Assembly: GCA_025935755.1 (NCBI GenBank)
Contig: JAICUQ010000007.1
Location: 1-48,705, forward strand
Length of the DNA: 48,705 nt
From: Chthoniobacterales bacterium
Lineage (GTDB): Bacteria > Verrucomicrobiota > Verrucomicrobiia > Chthoniobacterales > UBA10450
Reading direction: 5' to 3'
Under the pieces are notes generated by a model. It was not told the DNA's origin. It did not search any database and worked only from the letters and a program-made list of their open reading frames with translations. Shown here one piece after another: positions 24,718-33,700 of the stretch. Position 1 is the first letter of the stretch. Each line of letters starts with the position of its first letter. The translations under genes were made by a program, and so were the position numbers.

Positions 24718-25035
24718 ATGGAAGCGGCAAAGATTTATTTCATTATTTTTGGCCTGCTCACGATCGCCGGCGGAATCATGGGCTACGTAAAAGCTGGCAG
24801 CGTGGTTTCCATCATTGCAGGCGCAATCACCGGGGTTTTGCTGATCGTAGCGGCGTTTCTTTTGCCTGAGCATCGCGTCGCCGGGTTGGCGACTGCGCTG
24901 ATCGTTTCAGTTGTGCTGGCCGGGCAGTTCCTGCCCAAATTCTTTCGCACCGGCCGAGTGATGCCTGCCGGGGTGATGTCAGTGCTGAGCGTGATCGGGA
25001 TCATCGCCGCTATAGTCGCCTGGATGCGAAAGTAA
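24718..25035 (+). CDS. TMEM14-like small membrane protein
   Basis: 105 residues, four hydrophobic helices. IYFIIFGLLTIAGGIMGYVKAGSVVSIIAGAITG has the glycine-rich GG...G...SL..G pattern of the TMEM14/UPF0136 family, also present in cyanobacteria and Chlamydiae. The ATG at 24718 is taken because it gives the family length; the open frame extends to a GTG at 24646. Members are proposed to export fatty acids or haem precursors; the function here is unknown. The GH75 gene starts 4 bases after the stop. Confidence 0.75.
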   Translation: MEAAKIYFIIFGLLTIAGGIMGYVKAGSVVSIIAGAITGVLLIVAAFLLPEHRVAGLATALIVSVVLAGQFLPKFFRTGRVMPAGVMSVLSVIGIIAAIVAWMRK

Positions 25036-25039
25036 TCGC

Positions 25040-26452
25040 GTGGGAAAGATTCGCCTTCGTACGTGGCGGCGGTTGGTTCTGGTTCTATTCGCCGCGATTT
25101 TCGCCGTGATTGTCTATCGCTGGATCTCGCTTGAACGGCTGCAACGCTCCCTGCCCACCGAGATATCGGAAACGCCAACGCCCGCACCGACGGCAACCCG
25201 GCCTCCGGCGATCATGGGCAAGTTGGATACCGCAAAACTGTTCAACGGGATCACACTCCATTCGACGGTTGAGACAATCCCGGGCGGCGATGCAGCAACC
25301 GAACGGACGCAACCTGAGAGTTATATGTTAGACCTCAAGCTGCTGGCACGGGTTCCTACGCCTAACAGGACCATCGAGGAGCTGGCAAAAGTCAGTCCCC
25401 AATTACCAACGCTTCTGCCGGGCCTGAGGTCGATGGTGTCGGAGAATTCGGTTTCACCTCTGTTCACGCAGCTCTACGATACAAAAGTCAGAAATCTGCG
25501 CGAGAACCTCAGCCGTCTCGATCTGCTCTTATCCCGGCATAATTTCTTCGATTGCCAGACCGTTTTACAACTTCAGCATCCCGAAACTCACCGGAAAGCG
25601 CTGCTCCTCCAGGCGGAGATGGACGTAGACGCCGACGGCTCGGATTCCGATCGGCTGCCGGCTGGAACCGGTGCGCCGGCGAATTTCAAACCGGCCACCA
25701 GTTATCGTTGGGAAAAGAGAACGGATGCGCCAAATCCCTATCTCGCCAGTACTGAACAGCGGTTAAAACGCGCGGAAGACGAGTACGCGCTCGCCACTAC
25801 TTCACCCGTTCGCAAACGCGACCTGCGCAATGTTATCTCGGAACTGCGCGCGGAGATCGGTACGCTGAAAAAGTTTAGTTTTCTGATCGGAGCGACCGAT
25901 CCATTCATCGTAGTACCCGGTACGTTTACCCGTGGCCCAGATCCGGTCAAAGTGGGAGATTATGCGCTCGTGGTTTTCGGCGATGCGATTTACCCGGTCA
26001 TCGTCGGAGATGTTGGTCCAAACGATAAGGTTGGCGAGGCGTCGCTACGCATTGCAAAAGAACTCAATACGCTTGCAACAGCTTACAATCGACCGGTGAG
26101 CGATCTGAAGGTGACGTACCTCATTTTCCCGGGAACAGCTGAGAAGCCATTTGGTCCTCCTGACCTGGACAAGCTGCAAGCGCGTTGCGAAACGCTGGTA
26201 AAAGAGATCGGGGGCGCCAGTGTACCGTTGCATCATTGGGAAAACATTATTCCATCCCCCACTCCCAGTCCGAGCCCAACTCCTTCGATGTCTACTTGGC
26301 GCGCTGCATCGGGCACGCCATCTCCTTCACCAGCGCCGACATTCGCATTTCCCGTTTCGAGCCCCGCAGCGACGGCGGCGGCAGCTTCCACGTCCACGCC
26401 GGCGAGTTCACCCAAAGCATCTCGAAGTCCTCACAGCAAACGGAAGCCTTGA
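25040..26452 (+). CDS. Membrane-anchored GH75 chitosanase-like protein
   Basis: 470 residues from a GTG. Residues 10-27 form one N-terminal membrane anchor, followed by a Pro/Thr-rich linker. The catalytic-type region matches family GH75: FFDCQTVLQLQ, AEMDVDADG (Asp195/197/199), DPFIVVPG, GDYALVVFGDAIYPVIVGDVGP and VGEASLRIAKEL with Glu333. In GH75 one Asp and one Glu act as catalysts; those are the likely counterparts. Residues ~235-280 form a helical, heptad-like insertion. The C-terminal ~75 residues are a Ser/Pro/Thr/Ala-rich tail. It would hydrolyse chitosan or a related glucosamine polymer outside the membrane. GH75 is best known from fungi. Confidence 0.8.
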   Translation: MGKIRLRTWRRLVLVLFAAIFAVIVYRWISLERLQRSLPTEISETPTPAPTATRPPAIMGKLDTAKLFNGITLHSTVETIPGGDAATERTQPESYMLDLKLLARVPTPNRTIEELAKVSPQLPTLLPGLRSMVSENSVSPLFTQLYDTKVRNLRENLSRLDLLLSRHNFFDCQTVLQLQHPETHRKALLLQAEMDVDADGSDSDRLPAGTGAPANFKPATSYRWEKRTDAPNPYLASTEQRLKRAEDEYALATTSPVRKRDLRNVISELRAEIGTLKKFSFLIGATDPFIVVPGTFTRGPDPVKVGDYALVVFGDAIYPVIVGDVGPNDKVGEASLRIAKELNTLATAYNRPVSDLKVTYLIFPGTAEKPFGPPDLDKLQARCETLVKEIGGASVPLHHWENIIPSPTPSPSPTPSMSTWRAASGTPSPSPAPTFAFPVSSPAATAAAASTSTPASSPKASRSPHSKRKP

Positions 26453-26521
26453 ATCCCGAATCGCGATATTGTTGAGCCGTGTCTTAAGCAACACTTTGCT
26501 GCTCGCTCTGAGTTGTGATCA

Positions 26522-26545
26522 TTCTCGTCGTCGTCCTCCTCCTCG
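26522..26545. repeat. Left arm of inverted repeat bracketing the second four-helix-bundle gene
   Basis: A 24-base run of TCGTC/TCCTC words. Its reverse complement is found at 27027-27050 with 22 of 24 bases matching by eye (differences at positions 9 and 18). It lies 47 bases before the ATG of the enclosed gene. Confidence 0.75.
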
Positions 26546-26592
26546 AAGTTATTTGACCGCGAATATCAAAGACGAGAAGAACGACTATAGCC

Positions 26593-27057
26593 ATGGAAAT
26601 GAGGACGCATTTTGATCACGAAAACCTCGACGTTTATCAGCTGGAGCTTCGTTTCGTGGAATGGGTTGCGGCACGGCTGACGAACGTCAAGAAACGTCCG
26701 ACCGACGCTCGAATAGCGGAAGTTTCCGATCAGCTTGATCGCGCCAGTCTCTCCTCATTGCTCAATACAGCCGAGGGCAACGGACGGCGACCGCGGCAAA
26801 CGCGGGCCAAGTTTTTCGATGACGCACGCGGTTCGGTTACGGAATGTGCAGCTTGCCTGGATGCGCTGGTCGCAAAGGGCATCTGTCCGAAAGAGGAGAT
26901 CCAACAAGGCAAAAAAATACTGCTCCGCATTGCTTCGATGCTGACAAAGCTTATTTCACTTTTTGATTCGTCCGCAACGTCGTCCTCGCTCATTCGAGAA
27001 GAGCCGTCGGGCAAGGAATTCGAGCGCGAGGAAGAGGACGAGGACGAGAACGCCTGA
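26593..27057 (+). CDS. Four-helix-bundle protein (S23/IVP-like), second copy
   Basis: 154 residues. HENLDVYQLELRFVEWVAARL is the standard opening of the family, SDQLDRASLSSLLNTAEGNGR the second helix and invariant turn, ARGSVTECAACLDALVAKG the third, and ILLRIASMLTKLISLF the fourth. It differs clearly from the copy at 8609-9004. The acidic tail (KEFEREEEDEDENA) is encoded by the right arm of the inverted repeat. Function unknown; relatives are encoded inside 23S rRNA intervening sequences or serve as Avd-like accessory proteins in diversity-generating retroelements. No reverse transcriptase or template repeat is seen here. Confidence 0.85.
   Translation: MEMRTHFDHENLDVYQLELRFVEWVAARLTNVKKRPTDARIAEVSDQLDRASLSSLLNTAEGNGRRPRQTRAKFFDDARGSVTECAACLDALVAKGICPKEEIQQGKKILLRIASMLTKLISLFDSSATSSSLIREEPSGKEFEREEEDEDENA
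27027..27050. repeat. Right arm of inverted repeat bracketing the second four-helix-bundle gene
   Basis: A 24-base run of GAGGA/CGAGG words, inverted relative to 26522-26545 and coding for the acidic C-terminus of the enclosed protein. Confidence 0.75.
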
Positions 27058-27066
27058 TCCCGCCTT

Positions 27067-27753
27067 ATGGCTGCCAGTAACAACGAATGCCTGGATCTGA
27101 TGCACAGGCTTATGGCGTACCGTCACGAGCCCATCCATTCGGAGCTCATGAAGATTCGCGACAAATACTCCATGCTCCATTTGGACGTTTTGATTTTGAT
27201 TTATCATTTCGCCAAACTTTGCTCCGGCGCGATTCTCGAGATTGGTGCGTTTGTCGGTGGAGCTACAATCGCCGCCGCGCTCGGAATCCGGGATTCAGGT
27301 AAGCAGAAAAAACTGATCGCAGTCGAGCCCGGTGGCAGCGTGAAACATAAGCGGCTCGGAACTCGCAATATCTTGCGCGACTTGGAACGCAATCTCGCCA
27401 GGGAACGCGTTCTGAACATGGTAACGTTGGTCAAAGGCAAATCGTTCAAACCGGAAACCATGTCGGCCGTCCGCTACGCTCTCGGTTCCCAACCGGTGGG
27501 CTTGTTAGTCCTTGATGCTGATGGCGCCAAACGCAGAGACATCGACTCTTACCGCGACACATTTTCGGACGGATGCTGGATGGTGATCGACGATATCTAC
27601 GGCGTCGATGCCAATGAGAAAATCACACCGAGCCGCGCCGACGTGGATGCATTAGTGGCAGAAGGTCTGTTGGAGCCACTCGGATTTTACGGCTGGAGCA
27701 CGTGGGTCGGGCGCTGGCGCGGCAGCGCACGCGACGAAGCCACCACAGAATAG
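27067..27753 (+). CDS. Class I SAM-dependent methyltransferase (Methyltransf_24 type)
   Basis: 228 residues. ILEIGAFVGGATIAAALG is motif I for SAM binding, KKLIAVEPGG the acidic strand-2 end, and VGLLVLDADGAKRRDIDSYRD motif IV/post. GCWMVIDDIYG is the usual strand-5 signature of the Methyltransf_24/CmcI-like group, whose members often act on glycans or antibiotics. Substrate unknown. It starts 9 bases after the four-helix-bundle gene. Confidence 0.82.
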   Translation: MAASNNECLDLMHRLMAYRHEPIHSELMKIRDKYSMLHLDVLILIYHFAKLCSGAILEIGAFVGGATIAAALGIRDSGKQKKLIAVEPGGSVKHKRLGTRNILRDLERNLARERVLNMVTLVKGKSFKPETMSAVRYALGSQPVGLLVLDADGAKRRDIDSYRDTFSDGCWMVIDDIYGVDANEKITPSRADVDALVAEGLLEPLGFYGWSTWVGRWRGSARDEATTE

Positions 27754-27760
27754 AGGCCAC

Positions 27761-27900
27761 TGTCATTCTAAGCGAAGCGAAGCTGCAACGTAGTCCCGAA
27801 AATGTTCGGGGCGAGGCCAGGCTTTCAATCCTGATTATTTTGCTGACGGTAGTCGGCGATAACCTGGAAATCAGAGATTTTTCGCTTCACTCAACATGAC
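27761..27900. repeat. GTCATTCTAAGC...CAACATGAC inverted-end repeat (family D)
   Basis: Bounded by GTCAT and ATGAC, with an inner CCCGAAAATGTTCGGGG hairpin. Its left half matches the reverse complement of the element at 7507-7630. It fills the gap between the methyltransferase and VOC genes. Confidence 0.7.
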
Positions 27901-27947
27901 AACCTATGCTGCGGCAATGGCGAGCGCTGGTAACTCGTTCGGCGACT

Positions 27948-28325
27948 CTAGACTTCCTCCGGCCCCACAACCAGATGGATCACGCCGTTCGGCGCGGAGA
28001 CAAAGAAGCCATTGAAATCTTCGCGCAATTGCTCGACTTCATCGCGGCGCGGGACGCCGTGCACTTTTAAAAATGACGCAGCGGCTTCGGTGTCGTTCGT
28101 CTCCAATTCCAGCCAAACGTCGGGATGACTCAGATTCGGCACGCTATCAATCCAGAGCCGGTTCGGACCGAATTGGAAAATGCAGCCGTCTTTTTCCTCT
28201 TCGATTAACGGCAACCCCAGCGTGTCGCGATAGAACGCCACCGTTTGCTCGTAGGTGTGGCTCGGGCATTTGATGGCAATATTTGCGCCGCCGGAAAACT
28301 GCGGCCCTTCGAGTTTGGCAACCAT
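27948..28325 (-). CDS. VOC-family (glyoxalase/bleomycin-resistance-like) protein
   Basis: 125 residues with the two beta-alpha-beta-beta-beta repeats of the vicinal-oxygen-chelate fold: ANIAIKCPSHTYEQTVAFYRDTLGLPL then FGPNRLWIDSV, and DVWLELETNDTEAAASFL then GVIHLVVGP. The first metal-site position is not a clear His, so the enzyme or binding role cannot be named. Common fates are glyoxalase, dioxygenase or drug-binding. Confidence 0.82.
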   Translation of the reverse strand: MVAKLEGPQFSGGANIAIKCPSHTYEQTVAFYRDTLGLPLIEEEKDGCIFQFGPNRLWIDSVPNLSHPDVWLELETNDTEAAASFLKVHGVPRRDEVEQLREDFNGFFVSAPNGVIHLVVGPEEV

Positions 28326-28410
28326 GGCTTCGCCAGCGTTAAACAGTTAAAGCATTGAACCGTGTAAAGCGACTGAACCGAATACTGAAATCTAACACTC
28401 CGCTATTCGA

Positions 28411-29823
28411 TCAGTCCCCGCCGGTTCCACCCGGCTCGGTCATTTTGATTGGATCCAGCGCGTGCTCGAGCTCGTCTTCCGGCAAAATTTTCTTTTCTCG
28501 CGCAATGTCGCGAACTGTTCGTCCGGTCCTGGCGCTTTCCTTTGCGATTTCCGCGGCGCGATCGTAACCGATCTTTGGCGAAAGGCTGGTCACCATGGCC
28601 ATCGAAAGTTCCACCAGCTCGCGGCAACGCTCCTCATTAGCCGTGATGCCTCGTACGCATTTGTCGGTAAAAATGTCCACCACGTTTGCCAGCAATCGTA
28701 TGGACTCGAGGATATCGTGCGCCATTACGGGCATCATGACGTTTAGCTCGAAATTTCCGTTCGCACCTGCCCAGCTGATGGTCACGTCGTTTCCAATCAC
28801 CTGCGCGCACACCATCATCATTGATTCGGCCATCACCGGATTCACCTTGCCTGGCATGATCGAGCTGCCCGGCTGCGTGGCCGGCAACTGAATTTCGCCG
28901 ATGCCGCACCGCGGCCCGCTGCTAAGCCAGCGAATATCGTTGGCGATTTTGAACAAGGTTACGGCAATCGTTTTCAAGTGGCCGCTAGCCTCGACAACTG
29001 CGTCCTTGCCGCCCTGTGCTTCGAAATGATTTTTGGCCTCGTAAAACGCGATCCCGGTGCGCTCTTCGATGTGGCGCAGCACTTTCTTTGGAAAATCGAT
29101 ATGGCGATTCAGACCGGTGCCGACTGCCGTTCCGCCGAGCGCAACTTCGCGCAAAGCTTCGATCGCTTTCTCTGCGCGTGCTTTCGCATATGCAGCCTGC
29201 TGCGCGTAACCAGAGAATTCCTGTCCGAGTCGCACCGGTGTGGCGTCCATTAAGTGCGTCCGGCCGATCTTCATGACGTGCCAGAACTCCTTCGCCTTGG
29301 CCTCGAGCGCGCCGTGCAACTTTTCCAGGGCGGGAATCAACTCGTTTTTCAATTGCTCGGCGGCGCTGATGTGAATTGCCGAGGGAATCACGTCGTTACT
29401 CGACTGCCCCATGTTGACGTGATCGTTGGGATGAACAGGGTCGTGCGATCCGATCGATTTCCCTGACAGTTGCGCCGACCGGTTCGCGATTACTTCGTTC
29501 GCGTTGGTGTTCGTGCTTGTGCCGGAACCAGTCTGAAAAATGTCGAGAGGAAAATGGTCGTCGAGCTTTCCTTCCGCGACTTCTTCGGCCGCCTGTGTGA
29601 TCGCGCCTGCGCGTTTCGCGTCAAGCAAACCTAAATCCAGGTTTGCCTTCGCCGCGGCCCATTTAATCAGACCAAGAGCGCGAATGAATGGCCGCGGAAA
29701 CCGGTATCCGCTTACCGGAAAATTCAACACCGCGCGATGCGTCGATGCCCCATGGAGAGCATCCGCGGGCACGGTCATCTCGCCCATCGAATCTTTTTCG
29801 ATTCGCGTCGCTTTATCGGTCAT
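28411..29823 (-). CDS. fumC: Class II fumarate hydratase
   Basis: 470 residues from the ATG at 29823. The opening TRIEKDSMGEM, HPNDHVNMGQSSNDV, GRTHLMDATP and the fumarase/aspartase signature GSSIMPGKVNP are all present; the catalytic Ser is in that loop and the general-base His in the GRTHLMDATP region. It hydrates fumarate to malate in the TCA cycle; iron-free, oxygen-stable class II. A few upstream codons (to 29907) are open but lie in the 3' end of the methyltransferase gene, with which the chosen start still overlaps by 11 bases. Confidence 0.96.
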   Translation of the reverse strand: MTDKATRIEKDSMGEMTVPADALHGASTHRAVLNFPVSGYRFPRPFIRALGLIKWAAAKANLDLGLLDAKRAGAITQAAEEVAEGKLDDHFPLDIFQTGSGTSTNTNANEVIANRSAQLSGKSIGSHDPVHPNDHVNMGQSSNDVIPSAIHISAAEQLKNELIPALEKLHGALEAKAKEFWHVMKIGRTHLMDATPVRLGQEFSGYAQQAAYAKARAEKAIEALREVALGGTAVGTGLNRHIDFPKKVLRHIEERTGIAFYEAKNHFEAQGGKDAVVEASGHLKTIAVTLFKIANDIRWLSSGPRCGIGEIQLPATQPGSSIMPGKVNPVMAESMMMVCAQVIGNDVTISWAGANGNFELNVMMPVMAHDILESIRLLANVVDIFTDKCVRGITANEERCRELVELSMAMVTSLSPKIGYDRAAEIAKESARTGRTVRDIAREKKILPEDELEHALDPIKMTEPGGTGGD

Positions 29824-30475
29824 GTTGCCACGGCGAATCCGTGCTGTGGCGGACCGCAGGCTCTGCGCCGACGCCGGCGAGGCGTGAACGGCTTGATGTG
29901 TGTCCACTGCCTTGTGCCGAAGATATTTTGTGGAATACCGTGATAAACATTGGTGGAATATTTTGCAGAAAATATTCCGATTCGTCGCGCTGGAAAACGG
30001 TGGCGTGCTGCCTCAGCTCATTGGTGACTTGATAAATGATAAATTTCCCATCGGGCTTCAGGGCATCGTAAGTCTTGCGCAGCAGAGCGCGCTTCTTCTC
30101 AATCTTGAGAATGCTGAACGGAATGCCCGATAAAATGTAATCGCACGAGTCGAAGCCACGGCGTTTCAGTTCGAACGGCAAAGAGGCCGCGTCGCCATGA
30201 ATCACGTGCACGCGGCTATCACCTGCGAATTGCCGTTCCAACGCGCGCGCGAGGGCGGGATCAAGCTCAAACAGAAGCAAATGCGAATCCGAAGTCATCC
30301 GGCGCGCAATCTCGCGCGAATGCACACCTTCGCCGGGACCGTACTCGCCGATGACGCGCGGTTGCGTAAAATCCATCTTGCTGGCGACACGCTCCACCAT
30401 GGCTTTGGAGCTCGGCACGATCGATGCAATTTGAAATGGACGCTTGAGGAAACGCTTGAAAAAAAGTGTGCTCAC
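29813..30475 (-). CDS. SAM-dependent methyltransferase, phospholipid N-methyltransferase-like
   Basis: 220 residues from a GTG. FLKRPFQIASIVPSSKAMVERV is typical of the PmtA/rRNA-dimethylase-like group, followed by motif I VIGEYGPGEGVHSREIA, the acidic LLLFELDP, and the motif IV region YILSGIPFSIL. It could methylate phosphatidylethanolamine, or a different acceptor. The last ~35 residues are Ser/Arg-rich and look like an unrelated tail extending into the start of fumC. Cytoplasmic or peripheral membrane. Confidence 0.8.
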   Translation of the reverse strand: MSTLFFKRFLKRPFQIASIVPSSKAMVERVASKMDFTQPRVIGEYGPGEGVHSREIARRMTSDSHLLLFELDPALARALERQFAGDSRVHVIHGDAASLPFELKRRGFDSCDYILSGIPFSILKIEKKRALLRKTYDALKPDGKFIIYQVTNELRQHATVFQRDESEYFLQNIPPMFITVFHKISSAQGSGHTSSRSRLAGVGAEPAVRHSTDSPWQHDR

Positions 30476-30565
30476 GGGAAGCCGAACGTTCGTCGCACCC
30501 CCTCCGGTTGTCTAGTATTGATCTAACCCCGCTCCACTGAGCCGTCTTATCGCGCTGGTCTTGAC

Positions 30566-30604
30566 GGATCACCGATCACCGATCACTTATCACTCTCTCT
30601 TTTC
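30566..30604. repeat. GATCACCGATCACCGATCAC tandem run
   Basis: A tandem of the 7-base word ATCACCG followed by TTATCACTCTCTCTTTTC. Almost the same run, including the pyrimidine-rich tail, occurs inside uvrA at 40153-40192. It ends directly upstream of tRNA-Val. Confidence 0.7.
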
Positions 30605-30606
30605 AA

Positions 30607-30668
<62 letters not shown>

Positions 30669-30681
<13 letters not shown>

Positions 30682-32402
30682 TCATTGAGACGGCGTTTCC
30701 TTTCTGTAGCCAGCCGTCGTTCGGACCTGTACGGGAAAATGTCTGGCAGCTTGCCGGCTTGAAGTCTCTGCTGTGTGTCTATCCAAAAGTGGGGACGGAA
30801 CAGATCGCCATGGCGTTTCATCAGCTCATCCCGCGCAGCCGGGGGGAAGCCGAGGAATGGGGGGAACTCCTCAGGAAAAATATCGTTATCGCGGACTGAG
30901 AACCATGGCTCGGCAGATATTTCCTCTTCGTAGGTTCGCGATTGCGGCAGCTCACGGAAATGGCAGTCGGTCAGAAAACAAAGCTCGTCGTAATCGTAGA
31001 ACACAACGCGTCCTCGACGGGTCAGACCAAAGTTTTTTGTTAACAGGTCTCCGGGAAAAATGTTAGACGCTGCGAGGTCTTTGATCGCCTGTCCATAGTC
31101 ACATGCGGCTGCGATTGCGGCCGTCTCATCGGCTTCCGCAAACAACAAGTTCAGAGGCCGTACGCGCCGCTCCACGTAAGCATGGGCGATGGTGACGTGT
31201 TCGCCTTCCACTCGCACCGTGGCTGCGGCACTGCGCAGCAGCTTTTCGAGCAATGAAGTTTCGAAACGACCACGAGGAATCCGCAGGTGCTCAAATTCAT
31301 GCGCTTCGATCAATCTTCCGGCGCGATCGTGCTCAAACACCAGTTTATAACGTCTGACGACATCGCTGCGATCGCTTTCCTTCGGTTGATCGAACCGGTC
31401 GCGGATCAATTTGAAGACAACATCGTAGCTTGGCAGCGTGAATACGATCATGACCATTCCGCGTGCCCCTTCCGCTTCGATGAAACAATCCGCCGAGTTT
31501 TCCAGGTGATGCACGAAGTCGCGGTAGAACTCCGTTTTCGCGTGGCGATTGTAGCCGATCGCATTATAGAGATCAGCGAGGCGTTTCCCTTGCATTAAAC
31601 TGCGAAGCCAACGCACCAGAGCGAAGGGATGTTCCGCGTCGATTCGGAAGTAAGCGCGTGTGTACGAAAACAGGATGGCAAGATCAGCCTCACCGATAAG
31701 AACTGCGTCCAGGGTGATGCCGCTATCGTCAGGGTGGAGAAGACAGAACGCGATGGGCGTTGATGACCCGGCGGTGCTGGCTCGGCCTACGATGTACGCT
31801 CCACGTCCGCGATAAAAAACGGAACGAACGATCTCTATTCGGTCAGCATCTCCAAGCCGCTCAGCTGCCTCACGAGCAGCGCGGCGTACATCCTGCCAGA
31901 GAACCTCCTGAAACGAAGCGGTAAGCAGTCGCAATATCAGCTCTTGCGTTGTGGCTCCGGTATAGCAGCTCGCGAGTTTCACCCCCTTCACAGGCGTGTC
32001 GAAATCGGTATCGACGAATTCGATCGTCTGATTCACACCCTCCGTCGCGAAAACGCGCCGGGTAAGCGAATTAAAAAAGCTCTCCGCAATTTCCCAGCGC
32101 GGGAATTTCGCGATGAGAGCCGAATACGCCGCCTTCGCTGCAGGCCAGATCGATCGATCATTGCGCCGTTCGCCCATCAATTCGCCGATCCGGTTCGTTA
32201 GGCCGGAAACAATCAGTGAGTAAAGAGACAGACGTTCCCGCGCGTCATCGAAGCTTCCGCGCCACTCGCGTTTCAAAAAGCGATCGCGTGCGCGGCGCGT
32301 GATTTCATCGAAACGCCGTTGATAATCCAGGAATGCATCGCGTGCTGCTTCGGCGCAAAGCGCCGCAAGCCGGCTGTCAGTCCGCGGAGAACCTTGGCTC
32401 AA
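30669..32402 (-). CDS. aceK: Isocitrate dehydrogenase kinase/phosphatase
   Basis: 577 residues, the usual AceK length. The kinase-like C-lobe contains [14 protein letters not shown] (ATP-binding Lys), [18 protein letters not shown], and [40 protein letters not shown] with the catalytic DxxxxN and DYDE motifs. It phosphorylates and inactivates isocitrate dehydrogenase, sending carbon into the glyoxylate bypass. Its ATG overlaps the aceA stop (ATGA), completing an aceB-aceA-aceK order like that of enterobacteria. AceK is mostly proteobacterial, so transfer is possible. The stop codon lies in the antisense of tRNA-Val. Confidence 0.96.
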
Positions 32403-33697
32403 TGAAACTGCTCAGTTTCGGTTGATCCGACGAGAGCGGCAGTCGAGACTTCGCCGCCAGCGATCACTTTGGCGACTTCGTCGAAGTAACCTGTTCCAAC
32501 TTCGTGCTGATGTTTTGCCGCGGTGTAGCCGTGTGCTTCTGCGGCGAACTCAGCTTCCTGTAGCTCGGAATATGCTGCCATCCCGCGCATCCTGTACCCG
32601 TGCGCCAGATCGAACATGCTGTAGCTCAGCGCATGAAAGCCGGCCAGCGTGACGAACTGAAATTTATAGCCCATTGCGCCAAGCTCCCGCTGGAACCGCT
32701 CGATCGTTGCGCGCGCAAGCTTCGCCTTCCAATTAAATGACGGCGAGCAGTTATACGCCAGCAACTTGTCGGGGTATTCCGAAAGCACGCTTTCAGAGAA
32801 TTTCTTGGCCTCGTCGAGGTCCGGCTTTGCGGTCTCGAACCAAAGCATATCGGCATAGGGGGCGTAAGCGGTACTGCGCGCGATTGCCTGGTCGATGCCG
32901 GCGTTTACGCGGAAAAAGCCCTCCGCTGTTCGCTCGCCCGTTCGAAATTTGTCGTCGCGCTCATCGACATCGCTGGTGAGTAACTTCGCTCCACCGGCGT
33001 CTGTTCGCGCTATGAGGATTGTCGGTACGTCACAAACGTCAGCGGCGAACCGGGCAGCGATTAGATTGCGAACTGCTGCTGCTGTAGGCAGCAGCACTTT
33101 CCCGCCCATGTGACCACACTTCTTTTCGCTCGAGAGCTGGTCCTCGAGGTGAATTCCCGCTGCACCGGCTTCAATCATCATCTTGATCAGCTCGAAAACG
33201 TTCAGAGGCCCGCCGAACCCGGCTTCAGCATCGGCAACAACTGGCACAAACCAATCGGTGCCCGGGTTCGCTTCTGAATGATCGATTTGGTCGGCGCGTT
33301 GCAGGGCCTGGTTAATACGCTTCACGAGATGTGGAACGCTGTTTACGGGATACAAACTCTGGTCCGGGTAAATCTGGCCTGCCAGGTTTGCGTCGGCCGC
33401 AACCTGCCAGCCGCTGACGTAAATCGCTTTCAAACCGGCGCGGACTTGTTGGACGGCCTGATTTCCTGTAAGCGCGCCTAGCGCGGGGACGAATGGTTCG
33501 CTGTGCAGCAGTCCCCAGAGCTTCTCCGCTCCGCGCTTTGCAAACGTGTGTTCGGGTACCAAGGTGCCCTGGAGTCGCCGGACATCTTCGCGAGTGTATG
33601 GACGTTCAACCCCGGACCAGCGATTCGCGTGTGCTCCACTCCGCCGGGAACGATTCTCTGCTCTTGATGACCCGCCGTTTCGTCCTTGTTTTTTCAT
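32399..33697 (-). CDS. aceA: Isocitrate lyase
   Basis: 432 residues. The active-site loop KKCGHMGGK with the catalytic Cys is present, as are the Mg2+-binding region [25 protein letters not shown], the [12 protein letters not shown] segment and YNCSPSFNW. It cleaves isocitrate to succinate and glyoxylate. The N-terminal ~25 residues ([18 protein letters not shown]) are basic and not part of the family core. It starts 3 bases after the aceB stop and overlaps aceK at the other end. Confidence 0.97.
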   Translation of the reverse strand: MKKQGRNGGSSRAENRSRRSGAHANRWSGVERPYTREDVRRLQGTLVPEHTFAKRGAEKLWGLLHSEPFVPALGALTGNQAVQQVRAGLKAIYVSGWQVAADANLAGQIYPDQSLYPVNSVPHLVKRINQALQRADQIDHSEANPGTDWFVPVVADAEAGFGGPLNVFELIKMMIEAGAAGIHLEDQLSSEKKCGHMGGKVLLPTAAAVRNLIAARFAADVCDVPTILIARTDAGGAKLLTSDVDERDDKFRTGERTAEGFFRVNAGIDQAIARSTAYAPYADMLWFETAKPDLDEAKKFSESVLSEYPDKLLAYNCSPSFNWKAKLARATIERFQRELGAMGYKFQFVTLAGFHALSYSMFDLAHGYRMRGMAAYSELQEAEFAAEAHGYTAAKHQHEVGTGYFDEVAKVIAGGEVSTAALVGSTETEQFH

Positions 33698-33700
33698 TCC

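Noticed and set aside
26593-27057. Four-helix-bundle protein as the Avd component of a diversity-generating retroelement
   Set aside because: No reverse transcriptase, template repeat or variable-repeat target is visible anywhere in the window.
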